Positions 50,630-58,139 of a stretch of DNA of 64,000 nucleotides are shown here, in pieces (position 1 is the stretch's first letter; each line of letters starts with the position of its first letter). Position numbers and translations under genes: made by a program. The notes below the pieces were generated by a model. It was not told where the DNA came from. It did no database searches and saw only the letters and a program-made list of their open reading frames with translations. The stretch lies in assembly GCF_026017845.1 (NCBI RefSeq), contig NZ_CP100416.1:1237833-1301832 (forward strand), given 5' to 3'. The stretch is from Amycolatopsis mediterranei (GTDB lineage Bacteria; Actinomycetota; Actinomycetes; Mycobacteriales; Pseudonocardiaceae).

Positions 50630-52983
50630 CGCTCACCCGGCCCGCGCTCGTCCGGTCGCTGGACGAGCCCGGCCTCGAGCCGGCCGAGGCCGGGCGGAAG
50701 GCCGCCCGGCTGGCGCGGCTGCGGCAGGCCGGGTTCCCGGTGCCGCCGGGGCTGGTGCTCACCGTCGCCGCGTTCGAGGAGGGCGAGTTCTCGGCCGGTG
50801 TGCTGGCCGCGCTGCGGTCCGTGGCCGGCCACTTCGGCGACGTGCCGCTGGCGGTGCGGTCCTCGGGCGTCGCCGAGGACGGGGACGAGCAGTCCCACGC
50901 CGGGCAGTACGAAACGGTGCTCGGCGTGTCCGGGTTCGACGAGCTCGTCGCGGCCGTGCGCACCTGCTGGGAGTCGGCCGACGCGGCCCGGCTGCGCCAG
51001 TACCGCGGCCGCGCGGACCGGCCGGGGCTGGCCGTGCTGGTGCAGCCCCTGGTCCCGGCCGTCGCCGCCGGGGTGGCGTTCAGCGCCGACCCGGTCACCG
51101 GCGCGCGTGGCACGGTCCGCGTCGACGCCGTGCCGGGGCTCGGCGACCAGCTGGTCTCCGGCCGGGTCGTGCCGGACGAATGGGCCGTCACGGACGCGCC
51201 CGCCCTGGTCCGCGGGCCGCACGGGGTGCTGACCGCGGAGCAGGCCGGCCGCGTCGCGGACCTCGCGCGGCGGGTCGAGGCTGACGCCGGCTCGCCACAG
51301 GACATCGAATGGGCGTGGGACGGCGACGACGTCGTCCTGCTGCAGGCACGCCCGATCACGGCGTTGCCCGCCGCGGGGCCGGAGCCGGTCGCGATCGAGT
51401 TCGAGGTGCCGCCGGGGTTCTGGCTCCGCGGCGGGTACACGCTCAAGCCGCTGTCACCGATGAACACCTCGACCTTGATCCGGGCGGTCAACCGGACCAG
51501 CTCGAACCTGTTCACCTACGCGTTCGGCGAGCGGGTCGAGGTGCGGAACCTCGGCGGCTGGTCCTACGTGCGGATCGTGCCGCTGGCCTCGGTGGACGCG
51601 GTGCGCGAGCGGGCGGCGGAGGTGGTCGCGGCCGGCCGGGCCGACAAGCACGGCGAGATCGTCGACCGGTGGTACGCCGAGTGGCTCCCGGGCCTGCACG
51701 CCGCCTTGACCGCAGTCCGGTCGGTGGTCCTCGGCGAGCTGCCGGGGCCGGAGCTGGCCGCGGAACTGGACCGGCGGGTCGAGCTGGCCTACGAGGCACA
51801 GCGGCTGCACTTCCTCGTCGGCGGCGTGTCCAGCATGGTCTGGGGCGAACTCGGCGTCGTCTGCCGGGACCTGCTCGGCTGGGGCGCCGCGGAGATCCTC
51901 CCGATGCTGACCGGACTCCCCGGCCGAGCGGCCGAGCCCGCGCGAGAGCTGACCCGCCTGGCCCGCCTCGCCGCGCGCGACCCCGGCGTGCTCCGGGAGC
52001 CGGCCGGCGAATTCGCCGAAGCGTTCGAGGCCTACCTCGTCGAGTACGGCCAGCGCTGTCTCGGCGCGGACCTCGCCGAGCCGTCGCTGGCGGAACAGCC
52101 GCGGCTGGTGCTGAGCCTGATCCGGGACCGGCTCGACGCGGGCACCGACCCGGAGGCCGCCGCGGCGGCGGCGCTCGCCGAGCGCGAGGAGACCGTCGCG
52201 GCGGCTCGCGCCCGGCTGTCCGGCGCGGATCTCGCCCGGTTCGAACGCGCGCTGGCCCGCGCGCAACGCGCGTTCCCGCTGCGCGACGACACCGGGTTCG
52301 AGGCGCACGTCGCCTGGGCGCAGGTCCGGTACGCGCTGCGCGAACTGGCGGCCCGGCTGGTCTCGGGCGGACGGCTGGCCGACGTCGACGACATCTTCCT
52401 GCTCACCTTGGACGAAGCACGCACCGGCTTCGCCTCCGGTGCGGCGCAGCACGATCTGGTGTCGCTGCGCGCCGGCCAGCAGGCGTGGTCTCAGGCCCAC
52501 CTCGGCCCGCAGACCTACGGCGAGTACCAGAGCGGGCCCGATCGGGAGGCGGTGCTGGCCGAGCTGGCCCCGGCCGATCGCGCGGTGCTGGAGCCGATGT
52601 TGTGGATCGACTCGGTGTCCGAGCTGGGCGCCGGGCACCGGGCGGCGGCGGGCGACCGGCTGCTGCGCGGGACGGCGGCGTCGGCGGGCCGGTACACCGG
52701 CGTCGTGCGGGTGGTGATCAGCGAGCGCGAGTTCGCGAAGCTGCGCCCCGGCGACGTGCTGGTCTGCCCGGAGACCACCCCGCAGTGGTCGGTGCTGTTC
52801 GGCGGCATCGGCGCACTGATCACCGACACCGGCGGGCTGCTCTCGCACCCGTCGATCCTCGCGCGCGAGCACGGCATCCCGGCCGTGGTGGCGACCGGCA
52901 ACGCGACCGAGGTCCTGCGCGACGGCCAGCTGGTCACCGTGGACGGGACGACCGGCGCGGTCGAGGTCCTCGACGCGTCGTGA
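50626..52983 (+). CDS. Rifampin-phosphotransferase/PEP-synthase-like dikinase
   Basis: A 785-residue protein. Residues about 15-260 are a PPDK-type ATP-grasp domain (PLAVRSSGVAEDGDEQSHAG; IEWAWDGDDVVLLQARPIT). About 270-690 is a helical region resembling the acceptor-binding part of rifampin phosphotransferases. The C-terminus is the swivelling phospho-His domain with His741 in DTGGLLSHPSILAREHG. The PEP-binding TIM barrel of true PEP synthase is absent. Such enzymes use ATP to phosphorylate a hydroxyl, giving AMP and phosphate. GTG lies in a GTGA overlap inside the PKS operon, so the acceptor is probably the polyketide. Phenylphosphate synthase is a known phenol-directed relative. Confidence 0.85.
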   Translation: MTLTRPALVRSLDEPGLEPAEAGRKAARLARLRQAGFPVPPGLVLTVAAFEEGEFSAGVLAALRSVAGHFGDVPLAVRSSGVAEDGDEQSHAGQYETVLGVSGFDELVAAVRTCWESADAARLRQYRGRADRPGLAVLVQPLVPAVAAGVAFSADPVTGARGTVRVDAVPGLGDQLVSGRVVPDEWAVTDAPALVRGPHGVLTAEQAGRVADLARRVEADAGSPQDIEWAWDGDDVVLLQARPITALPAAGPEPVAIEFEVPPGFWLRGGYTLKPLSPMNTSTLIRAVNRTSSNLFTYAFGERVEVRNLGGWSYVRIVPLASVDAVRERAAEVVAAGRADKHGEIVDRWYAEWLPGLHAALTAVRSVVLGELPGPELAAELDRRVELAYEAQRLHFLVGGVSSMVWGELGVVCRDLLGWGAAEILPMLTGLPGRAAEPARELTRLARLAARDPGVLREPAGEFAEAFEAYLVEYGQRCLGADLAEPSLAEQPRLVLSLIRDRLDAGTDPEAAAAAALAEREETVAAARARLSGADLARFERALARAQRAFPLRDDTGFEAHVAWAQVRYALRELAARLVSGGRLADVDDIFLLTLDEARTGFASGAAQHDLVSLRAGQQAWSQAHLGPQTYGEYQSGPDREAVLAELAPADRAVLEPMLWIDSVSELGAGHRAAAGDRLLRGTAASAGRYTGVVRVVISEREFAKLRPGDVLVCPETTPQWSVLFGGIGALITDTGGLLSHPSILAREHGIPAVVATGNATEVLRDGQLVTVDGTTGAVEVLDAS

Positions 52984-53014
52984 CCGGCCACGTCCTTCTT
53001 CCCCGGAGTGTCCC

Positions 53015-54127
53015 ATGCGAATCCTGGTGACCAGCTATCCCGCCGTCTCCCACCTCTACCCGATGGTGCCGCTCGCCTGGGGGCTGCGAGCCGCCGGGCA
53101 CGAGGTGCGGGTGGCGGCGGCGCCGTCGTTCGCGGCCGCGGCGCGCCGCACCGGGCTCCCCGTGCTGCCCCTGGGCGAGGACGTCGACGGGACGGTGGCC
53201 TGGCAGGGGTTCGACCCCCGCACGGGCGACCGCACCGAGCGGACGATGCGGATGTTCCGCTTGACCGCCCAGGGCTGGGCCGGCGCGCTCGTGGCGCTCG
53301 CCCGTGACTGGGCGGACGTCGTCCTGTTCGACCCGCGCGAGTACGCGGGCCCGGTCGCGGCCGCGGTGGCGGGCATCCCGTCGGCGCGGTTGCTCTACGG
53401 GGTCGACCACACCTACGCCCAGCGCGCGGGGGAATGGCCCCTGCTGGCCCCGCTGTGGGACGAGTGGGGCCTCGGCGAGCCGGACCCGGCGGGCACGGTG
53501 ACGATCGATCCGTGCCCGGCGGCCCTGCAGCTGGAGACCCCGGGTCCGGCGTGGCCGTTGCGCACCATCCCCTACAACGGCTCGGCGGTGATCCCCCGAT
53601 CGGCCGCCCCGGCGGGCCGTCCCCGCGTCTGCCTGACCTGGGGCGCCTCGTTCGGGGGCACCACGGGCAACCTGGACCCGGTCCGGGTGGCGCTGGCGGG
53701 GCTCCTCCGCTGCGGGGCCGAGGTGCTCGTCGCGGTGGCACGCGGCCAGCGGCCGCTGCTGGGCGAGCTGCCCGCCGGCGTCCGGGTGCTGGAATCGGTG
53801 CCGCTGCACACGATCCTGCCCGGCTGCGCCCTGGTCGTGCACCAGGGCGGCGCGGGCACGGTGCTCACGGCCGCGGCCTGCGGGGTGCCGCAGCTGGTGG
53901 TCCCGTTCAAGGGCGACCAGGTCACGCACGCCGGACGGGTGGCGGCCGCGGGCGCCGGCGTCCTGCTCCCGGCGGCGGAGCTCACCCCGGAGGCGGTGGC
54001 TTCGGCTGCGTCCGGCGTACTCGCGGACGCGGGTTACGCCCGGCGGGCGGCCGAGATCGCGGCGGAGAACCGTTCGCGTCCGGCTCCGGCGGCGGTGGTG
54101 GCGCAGCTGGAGTTCCTGGTCCCGTGA
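53015..54127 (+). CDS. Glycosyltransferase (GT-B, antibiotic type) 1
   Basis: A 370-residue GT1-like enzyme. N-terminal MRILVTSYPAVSHLYPMVPL, then WGLRAAGHEVRVAA (acceptor domain), and the C-terminal nucleotide-sugar site with VPLHTILPGCALVVHQGGAG and CGVPQLVVPFKGDQV. It moves a deoxysugar from dTDP to the aglycone or to another sugar. ATG 53015 has GGAG 7 bases upstream and lies 31 bases after the dikinase. A terminator closes the long operon after it. Confidence 0.92.
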   Translation: MRILVTSYPAVSHLYPMVPLAWGLRAAGHEVRVAAAPSFAAAARRTGLPVLPLGEDVDGTVAWQGFDPRTGDRTERTMRMFRLTAQGWAGALVALARDWADVVLFDPREYAGPVAAAVAGIPSARLLYGVDHTYAQRAGEWPLLAPLWDEWGLGEPDPAGTVTIDPCPAALQLETPGPAWPLRTIPYNGSAVIPRSAAPAGRPRVCLTWGASFGGTTGNLDPVRVALAGLLRCGAEVLVAVARGQRPLLGELPAGVRVLESVPLHTILPGCALVVHQGGAGTVLTAAACGVPQLVVPFKGDQVTHAGRVAAAGAGVLLPAAELTPEAVASAASGVLADAGYARRAAEIAAENRSRPAPAAVVAQLEFLVP

Positions 54128-54150
54128 GACGGGCGGCCGGCACCCCGACG

Positions 54151-54192
54151 GGAACGGCCGACACGCCGGGAGTACCCCGTGTCGGCCGTTCC
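54151..54192. terminator. Terminator at the end of the PKS operon
   Basis: GGAACGGCCGACACG (54151-54165) and CGTGTCGGCCGTTCC (54178-54192) form a perfect 15-bp stem with a 12-base loop. It lies between the glycosyltransferase gene and the convergent SARP gene and may serve both. Confidence 0.8.
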
Positions 54193-54290
54193 GATCACCG
54201 TGTTCGCCGCTCCGGGCGGCCGGCCTGCGGTTCGCCGGATCCGGCGGGGTGGTCCTCCACGAAACCACTCCGCCGGGCCCGGTCACCGGT

Positions 54291-56144
54291 TCAGCCGGGG
54301 ACGGCGATCCCGGTCTCAGCTTCGCGCGGGATGGTGGCGACCACCTGGAGCAGGTGCGACGGTCGTTCCGTCCCGGTGCAGAAGTCCTTGAACAGGGGCG
54401 GCAGGGAGTAGTGGAACTCCGGGCCCTCGGCTTGGACCCGGACCCGCAGCATGTTCGCCGCCACCAGCCGGTCGAGGGCGTCCTCCGCCTCGCGTTCGCT
54501 CCCTTCCACGACCGCGACCGCGTTCTTCGCCGTGAAGCAGTCCAGTCCGGACTCGCACAGCCGGGTCAGCACCTGCCGGTCCCGGGGCTCGAGCGCGGCG
54601 AGGTCCTCCCGGAACGGCCCGTGCAGGTCGACACCCGCGGCCTGCAGCTCCGGGCGCAGCCCGTCGTCGCCGATGACGCGGGCCGCCAGCTTGGTCACCG
54701 GCCAGTGCCGGTTGACCGACAGGCGCTCGCCCAGCGCGCGCAGCGCCACCGGGAGACCGCCGCAGCGGTGGACCACCGCGGCCACCGTGCCGCGCTCGTG
54801 CAGGATGTTCCGCGAAGTGACCACTTTGGACATGAGCGTGACACCGTCGTCGGTGGACATCGGCTCCAGCAGCATCGGCACCACCCCCGGCAGGGAGCCG
54901 GTGAGCCGCCGTCCGGTGGCCAGCACCACCCAGCGGCCGCCGGGCAGGAGCGGCCGGATCTGCGCGGCCGACGAGACGTTGTCGAGCAGGATCAGCCCGC
55001 AGCCGCCGGCGGTCCTGCTGCGGAACAGCTTGGCGCGCTCGGCCTCGCCCGCGGGCACGTCCGCCGCGGGGACGCCGAGATCGGTCAGGAACCCGCCGAG
55101 GACGTCGACCGGCTCGGTGTCCGGACCGAACTCGGCGAACAGCTGACCGTCCGGGAACCGCGACCGGGCCGCGTGCGCGGCCCGCACCGCGAGCACCGTC
55201 TTGCCCACCCCGGTCATCCCGGTCACCGCGAACGTCCGGCCGGCCGACCCCTCGGGAGTGAGGAGCCGGTCCAGCTCGGCCAGCTCGGCGGTCCGGCCGG
55301 TGAAGTCCGACAGGTCCGCGGGCAGCTGCGCCTGGACGATGTTCCGCGGCGCCGGCGCAGTCCCCGCCCGCACCGCCGGCGTCACCTGGCGCAGCGAGGG
55401 GGAGTCCGAGAGGACGTTCTGGTGCAGCCGCTGCAGGTTCGGCGAGGGATCGATACCCAGTTCGTCGTCGAGGCAGCGCCGGACCTCGTGGTAGACCTGC
55501 AACGCCTGCGATCGCCGGTCGCACCGGTACAGCGCGAGCATCAGCTTCGCGTACAGGTCCTCGTGCAGCGGGTACTTCGCGATCAGCCCGCGCAGCTCGC
55601 CGACGAGCTGGTGGTGCCTGCCGATCTGCAGGTCGGCCTCGACCCGCATCCCCAGCGCCTGCAACCAGGCCTCGTTGAGCTTCGCGGCGTGCGCGTCGAG
55701 CAGCGGTCCACGCTGGACGTCGCACAACGCGTCGCCCCGCCACAGCGCGGTCGCCCGGTGGAGCAGCTGCGAGGCGCGCAGCGGGTCGCCCGCCTCCAGC
55801 GCGTCCTTGGCGGTGCCGGCCAGCTGCTCGAACTCGTCGGCGTCGACGCTTTCCGGCGCGATCCGGGCCAGGTAGCCCAGCGGTTTCGTCACCAGCACGC
55901 CGTCGTGGCTGTTGCCGGCGGCGCAGAACAGCTTGCGCAGCTGGTAGATGTAGGTCTGCAAGGTGGTCAGTGCGCTCGCCGGCGGGTTCTCCGGCCAGAT
56001 CTCTTCGATGAGCGAGGTCACCGGCACCAGGCCGCCGTGGCAGAGGACCAGCAGCGCCAGGACGCTGCGCTGCTTCGGTGCGGTCGGTGTGAGCAGCCGG
56101 TCTTCGTGGGTCACCTCGAAGGTGCCCAGGGTATTGAATCTCAT
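54291..56144 (-). CDS. SARP-family regulator with NB-ARC-like ATPase domain
   Basis: A 617-residue pathway regulator. Residues 1-95 form the OmpR-like winged helix (FNTLGTFEVTHEDRLLTPTA; TTLQTYIYQLRKLF); about 100-250 is the bacterial transcriptional activator domain (DLQIGRHHQLVGELRGLIAK). A P-loop, GMTGVGKTVLA, at about 325 opens an NB-ARC-like domain with LILLDNVSSAAQIRPLLPGG. SARPs activate antibiotic operons by binding direct repeats near -35. ATG 56144 follows GGGGGAAG. Shorter than AfsR, with no TPR tail. Confidence 0.92.
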   Translation of the reverse strand: MRFNTLGTFEVTHEDRLLTPTAPKQRSVLALLVLCHGGLVPVTSLIEEIWPENPPASALTTLQTYIYQLRKLFCAAGNSHDGVLVTKPLGYLARIAPESVDADEFEQLAGTAKDALEAGDPLRASQLLHRATALWRGDALCDVQRGPLLDAHAAKLNEAWLQALGMRVEADLQIGRHHQLVGELRGLIAKYPLHEDLYAKLMLALYRCDRRSQALQVYHEVRRCLDDELGIDPSPNLQRLHQNVLSDSPSLRQVTPAVRAGTAPAPRNIVQAQLPADLSDFTGRTAELAELDRLLTPEGSAGRTFAVTGMTGVGKTVLAVRAAHAARSRFPDGQLFAEFGPDTEPVDVLGGFLTDLGVPAADVPAGEAERAKLFRSRTAGGCGLILLDNVSSAAQIRPLLPGGRWVVLATGRRLTGSLPGVVPMLLEPMSTDDGVTLMSKVVTSRNILHERGTVAAVVHRCGGLPVALRALGERLSVNRHWPVTKLAARVIGDDGLRPELQAAGVDLHGPFREDLAALEPRDRQVLTRLCESGLDCFTAKNAVAVVEGSEREAEDALDRLVAANMLRVRVQAEGPEFHYSLPPLFKDFCTGTERPSHLLQVVATIPREAETGIAVPG

Positions 56145-56583
56145 GACTTCCCCCAGCGGTAGGCATAAGAACATGTGACCGGAGGACGGTGATTCGACTA
56201 TCCGACGGAACGGCGAAATAGCCGACCCCATCCCCAGTTCGGCGCAAAAAGGCTTTCCTCACCCCAGATTTAGCACTTTCGCACCGTGTGGCTGACAGTA
56301 TTCCCCGCTGGTGGCGGTGTCAAGATTTCCCCGGGACGACCAAACGTTGGTGGGGAGACCTCCAGGACGGCCGGCTGGGGGGCCGGTGAAGTCCCGGTGA
56401 GCAGCGACGACCCGAGGTTTCGAGGATTCGCGCGTATTCGTCCGTATTTCCCGTTAGATCCGTTTTATCCGGATGCTCGGGGGCGTCACGAGCAGTGAAT
56501 ACAAATACACTCCCGGTATTCGCGGCGGCAAAGATCGCCGTGAACATCAATTCTATCTTAAGTCGTCACAATACGAAAAGAAA
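56145..56583. other. Long non-coding regulatory region upstream of the SARP gene
   Basis: About 440 bases with no credible gene; short frames here lack good ribosome sites and codon bias. It is AT-richer than its surroundings, especially 56440-56580. Besides the promoter for the SARP gene it holds a tandem array of CGT-starting 9-10-mers (56433-56478) and GAATAC/GTATTC inverted copies near 56496-56520. Confidence 0.6.
56433..56478. repeat. Tandem degenerate 9-10-bp repeats upstream of the SARP gene
   Basis: Successive units CGTATTCGTC (56433), CGTATTTCC (56443), CGTTAGATC (56452), CGTTTTATC (56461) and CGGATGCTC (56470). SARPs bind short direct repeats at about helical spacing, so this may be an autoregulatory or upstream-activator site. 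Confidence 0.4.
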
Positions 56584-56618
56584 GCGCCTCTCGGAACTTG
56601 AGGAGTTCCGAGAGGCGC
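56584..56618 (-). terminator. Rho-independent terminator of the sugar dehydrase gene
   Basis: GCGCCTCTCGGAACT (56584-56598) and AGTTCCGAGAGGCGC (56604-56618) form a perfect 15-bp stem with a 5-base loop. On the minus strand it is followed by TTTCTTTTCG, a proper T-tract, 14 bases after the stop codon. Confidence 0.92.
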
Positions 56619-56631
56619 CGGGGAGGCTCGT

Positions 56632-57939
56632 TCAGTGGGTGGCGACGAACTCCTTGAGGGTGCCGATGACGAACTCGATCATTTCCGGGGTGATGCCCGG
56701 GTACACGCCGATCCAGAACGTCCGCTCGGTGACGATGTCGCTGTTGGCCAGCGAGCCGGAGATGCGGCGCGGCCGGTCGAGGTAGGCCGGGTGCCGGGTG
56801 AGGTTGCCGGCGAACAGCCGCCGGGTCCGGATCGCGTTGGCCTCCAGGTGGGCGATCACCTCGCCGGCGGTGAAGCCCGCGTCCGGGCGCACCGTGATCA
56901 CGAACCCGAACCAGCTCGGGTCGCTGCCCGGGGTCGGCTCGGGCAGCAGCAGGCCCGGCATGCCGTCGAGGCCTTCGCGCAGCTGCCGCCAGTTCTGCTT
57001 CCTCGCCTCGATGAAGCCGGGCAGTTTCGCCAGCTGGCTCTGTCCCAGCGCGGCCTGCAGGTCCGTGCTCTTGAGGTTGTACCCGAGCTGCGAGAACACG
57101 TACTTGTGGTCGTAGCCCGGCGGCAGCGTGCCCAGCGAGAAGTCGAACCGCCGCAGGCAGCGGTCGTCCTCGCCGGGCTCGCACCAGCAGTCGCGGCCCC
57201 AGTCGCGCAGGGACCTCGCCAGCCGCTCCAGCTTCAGGTCCGAAGTCAGCAGGCAGCCGCCCTCGCCCATGGTCAGGTGGTGGGCCGGGTAGAAGGACAC
57301 GGTGGAGAACTGGCCGAACGTCCCGGTCAGCCGGCCCTGGTAGGTCGACCCGACGGCGTCGCAGTTGTCCTCGATCAGGTAGCACCCGTGCCGCTCGGCG
57401 AGCTCGGCGATCTCCGCGACCGGGAAGGGGTTGCCGAGGGTGTGCGCGATCATGATCGCGCGGGTGCGCGGCGAGAACGCGGCTTCGACCCGTTCGGCCG
57501 TCGTGTTGTAGGTGCCGAGCTCGATGTCGACGAACACCGGGACGAGGCCGTGCTGCAGGATCGGGTTCACCGTGGTCGGGAACCCGGCCGCGACGGTGAT
57601 CACCTCGTCACCGGGCCGCAGCCGGGCGTCGCCGAGCTGGGGCGCGCACAGCGCGCTGATCGCCAGCAGGTTCGCCGACGAGCCCGAGTTGGTGAGCAGC
57701 GCCTTGCGCCGCTTGAGGGTCCGGGCGAACGACGACTCGAACTTGGCCGCGATCCGGCCGGAGGCGATCCGGAGGTCGAGCGCGGCCGTCACCAGCGCCA
57801 CGCGGTCGTCCGCGTCGAGCACCGCGCCCGAGGACAGGATCGGCGTCTCGCCGGGGACGAACTTCTGCGGCCCGGGGGCCTCTGCGTCGTGGTAGCCGCG
57901 GACCTGCTCCAGCAGGAGCGATCTCGCTGAATCGGCCAT
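56632..57939 (-). CDS. E1-type NDP-4-keto-6-deoxyhexose 3-dehydrase (RfbH/SpnQ/UrdQ-like)
   Basis: A 435-residue member of the DegT/DnrJ/EryC1 fold. The PLP lysine is replaced by His in SFYPAHHLTMGEGG (His220/His221), the mark of PMP-dependent 3-dehydrases rather than aminotransferases. All four [2Fe-2S] ligands of the C-x57-C-x-C-x7-C pattern are present: Cys193, Cys251, Cys253, Cys261. It removes the C-3 hydroxyl of NDP-4-keto-6-deoxy (or 2,6-dideoxy) hexose with electrons from a reductase, which is not in the window. The product leads to sugars such as rhodinose, amicetose or forosamine. Divergent from a glycosyltransferase operon. Confidence 0.93.
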   Translation of the reverse strand: MADSARSLLLEQVRGYHDAEAPGPQKFVPGETPILSSGAVLDADDRVALVTAALDLRIASGRIAAKFESSFARTLKRRKALLTNSGSSANLLAISALCAPQLGDARLRPGDEVITVAAGFPTTVNPILQHGLVPVFVDIELGTYNTTAERVEAAFSPRTRAIMIAHTLGNPFPVAEIAELAERHGCYLIEDNCDAVGSTYQGRLTGTFGQFSTVSFYPAHHLTMGEGGCLLTSDLKLERLARSLRDWGRDCWCEPGEDDRCLRRFDFSLGTLPPGYDHKYVFSQLGYNLKSTDLQAALGQSQLAKLPGFIEARKQNWRQLREGLDGMPGLLLPEPTPGSDPSWFGFVITVRPDAGFTAGEVIAHLEANAIRTRRLFAGNLTRHPAYLDRPRRISGSLANSDIVTERTFWIGVYPGITPEMIEFVIGTLKEFVATH

Positions 57940-58139
57940 GTCGTATCCCCTGCGCTCGGGTGACGGAAATCCGCCGAAGTGTCGCGATGGCGGCTATAGA
58001 CCCGCTCGACCCCGGCTCGCGAGCGGGCGGCTGGACGGCGAATCCAGTGCGGCCCGATGGCACCTTGATCCGGTGTGGCCGTGATCGGATGGCTCGCCCG
58101 CGGGCAAGGGTGCTGCGGACGTGACGTGCTGGAGGAAGT

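Noticed and set aside
50626..52983. Calling the dikinase a true PEP synthase or PPDK
   Set aside because: The C-terminal PEP/pyruvate-binding barrel is missing and the phospho-His domain is at the very end, as in rifampin phosphotransferases.
56286..56785. Short open frames in the region upstream of the SARP gene
   Set aside because: Weak ribosome sites, no family resemblance and codon use unlike real genes; one runs through the dehydrase terminator.
56632..57939. Reading the DegT-fold gene as a sugar aminotransferase
   Set aside because: The PLP lysine is His and four Fe-S cysteines are in place, which marks a 3-dehydrase.
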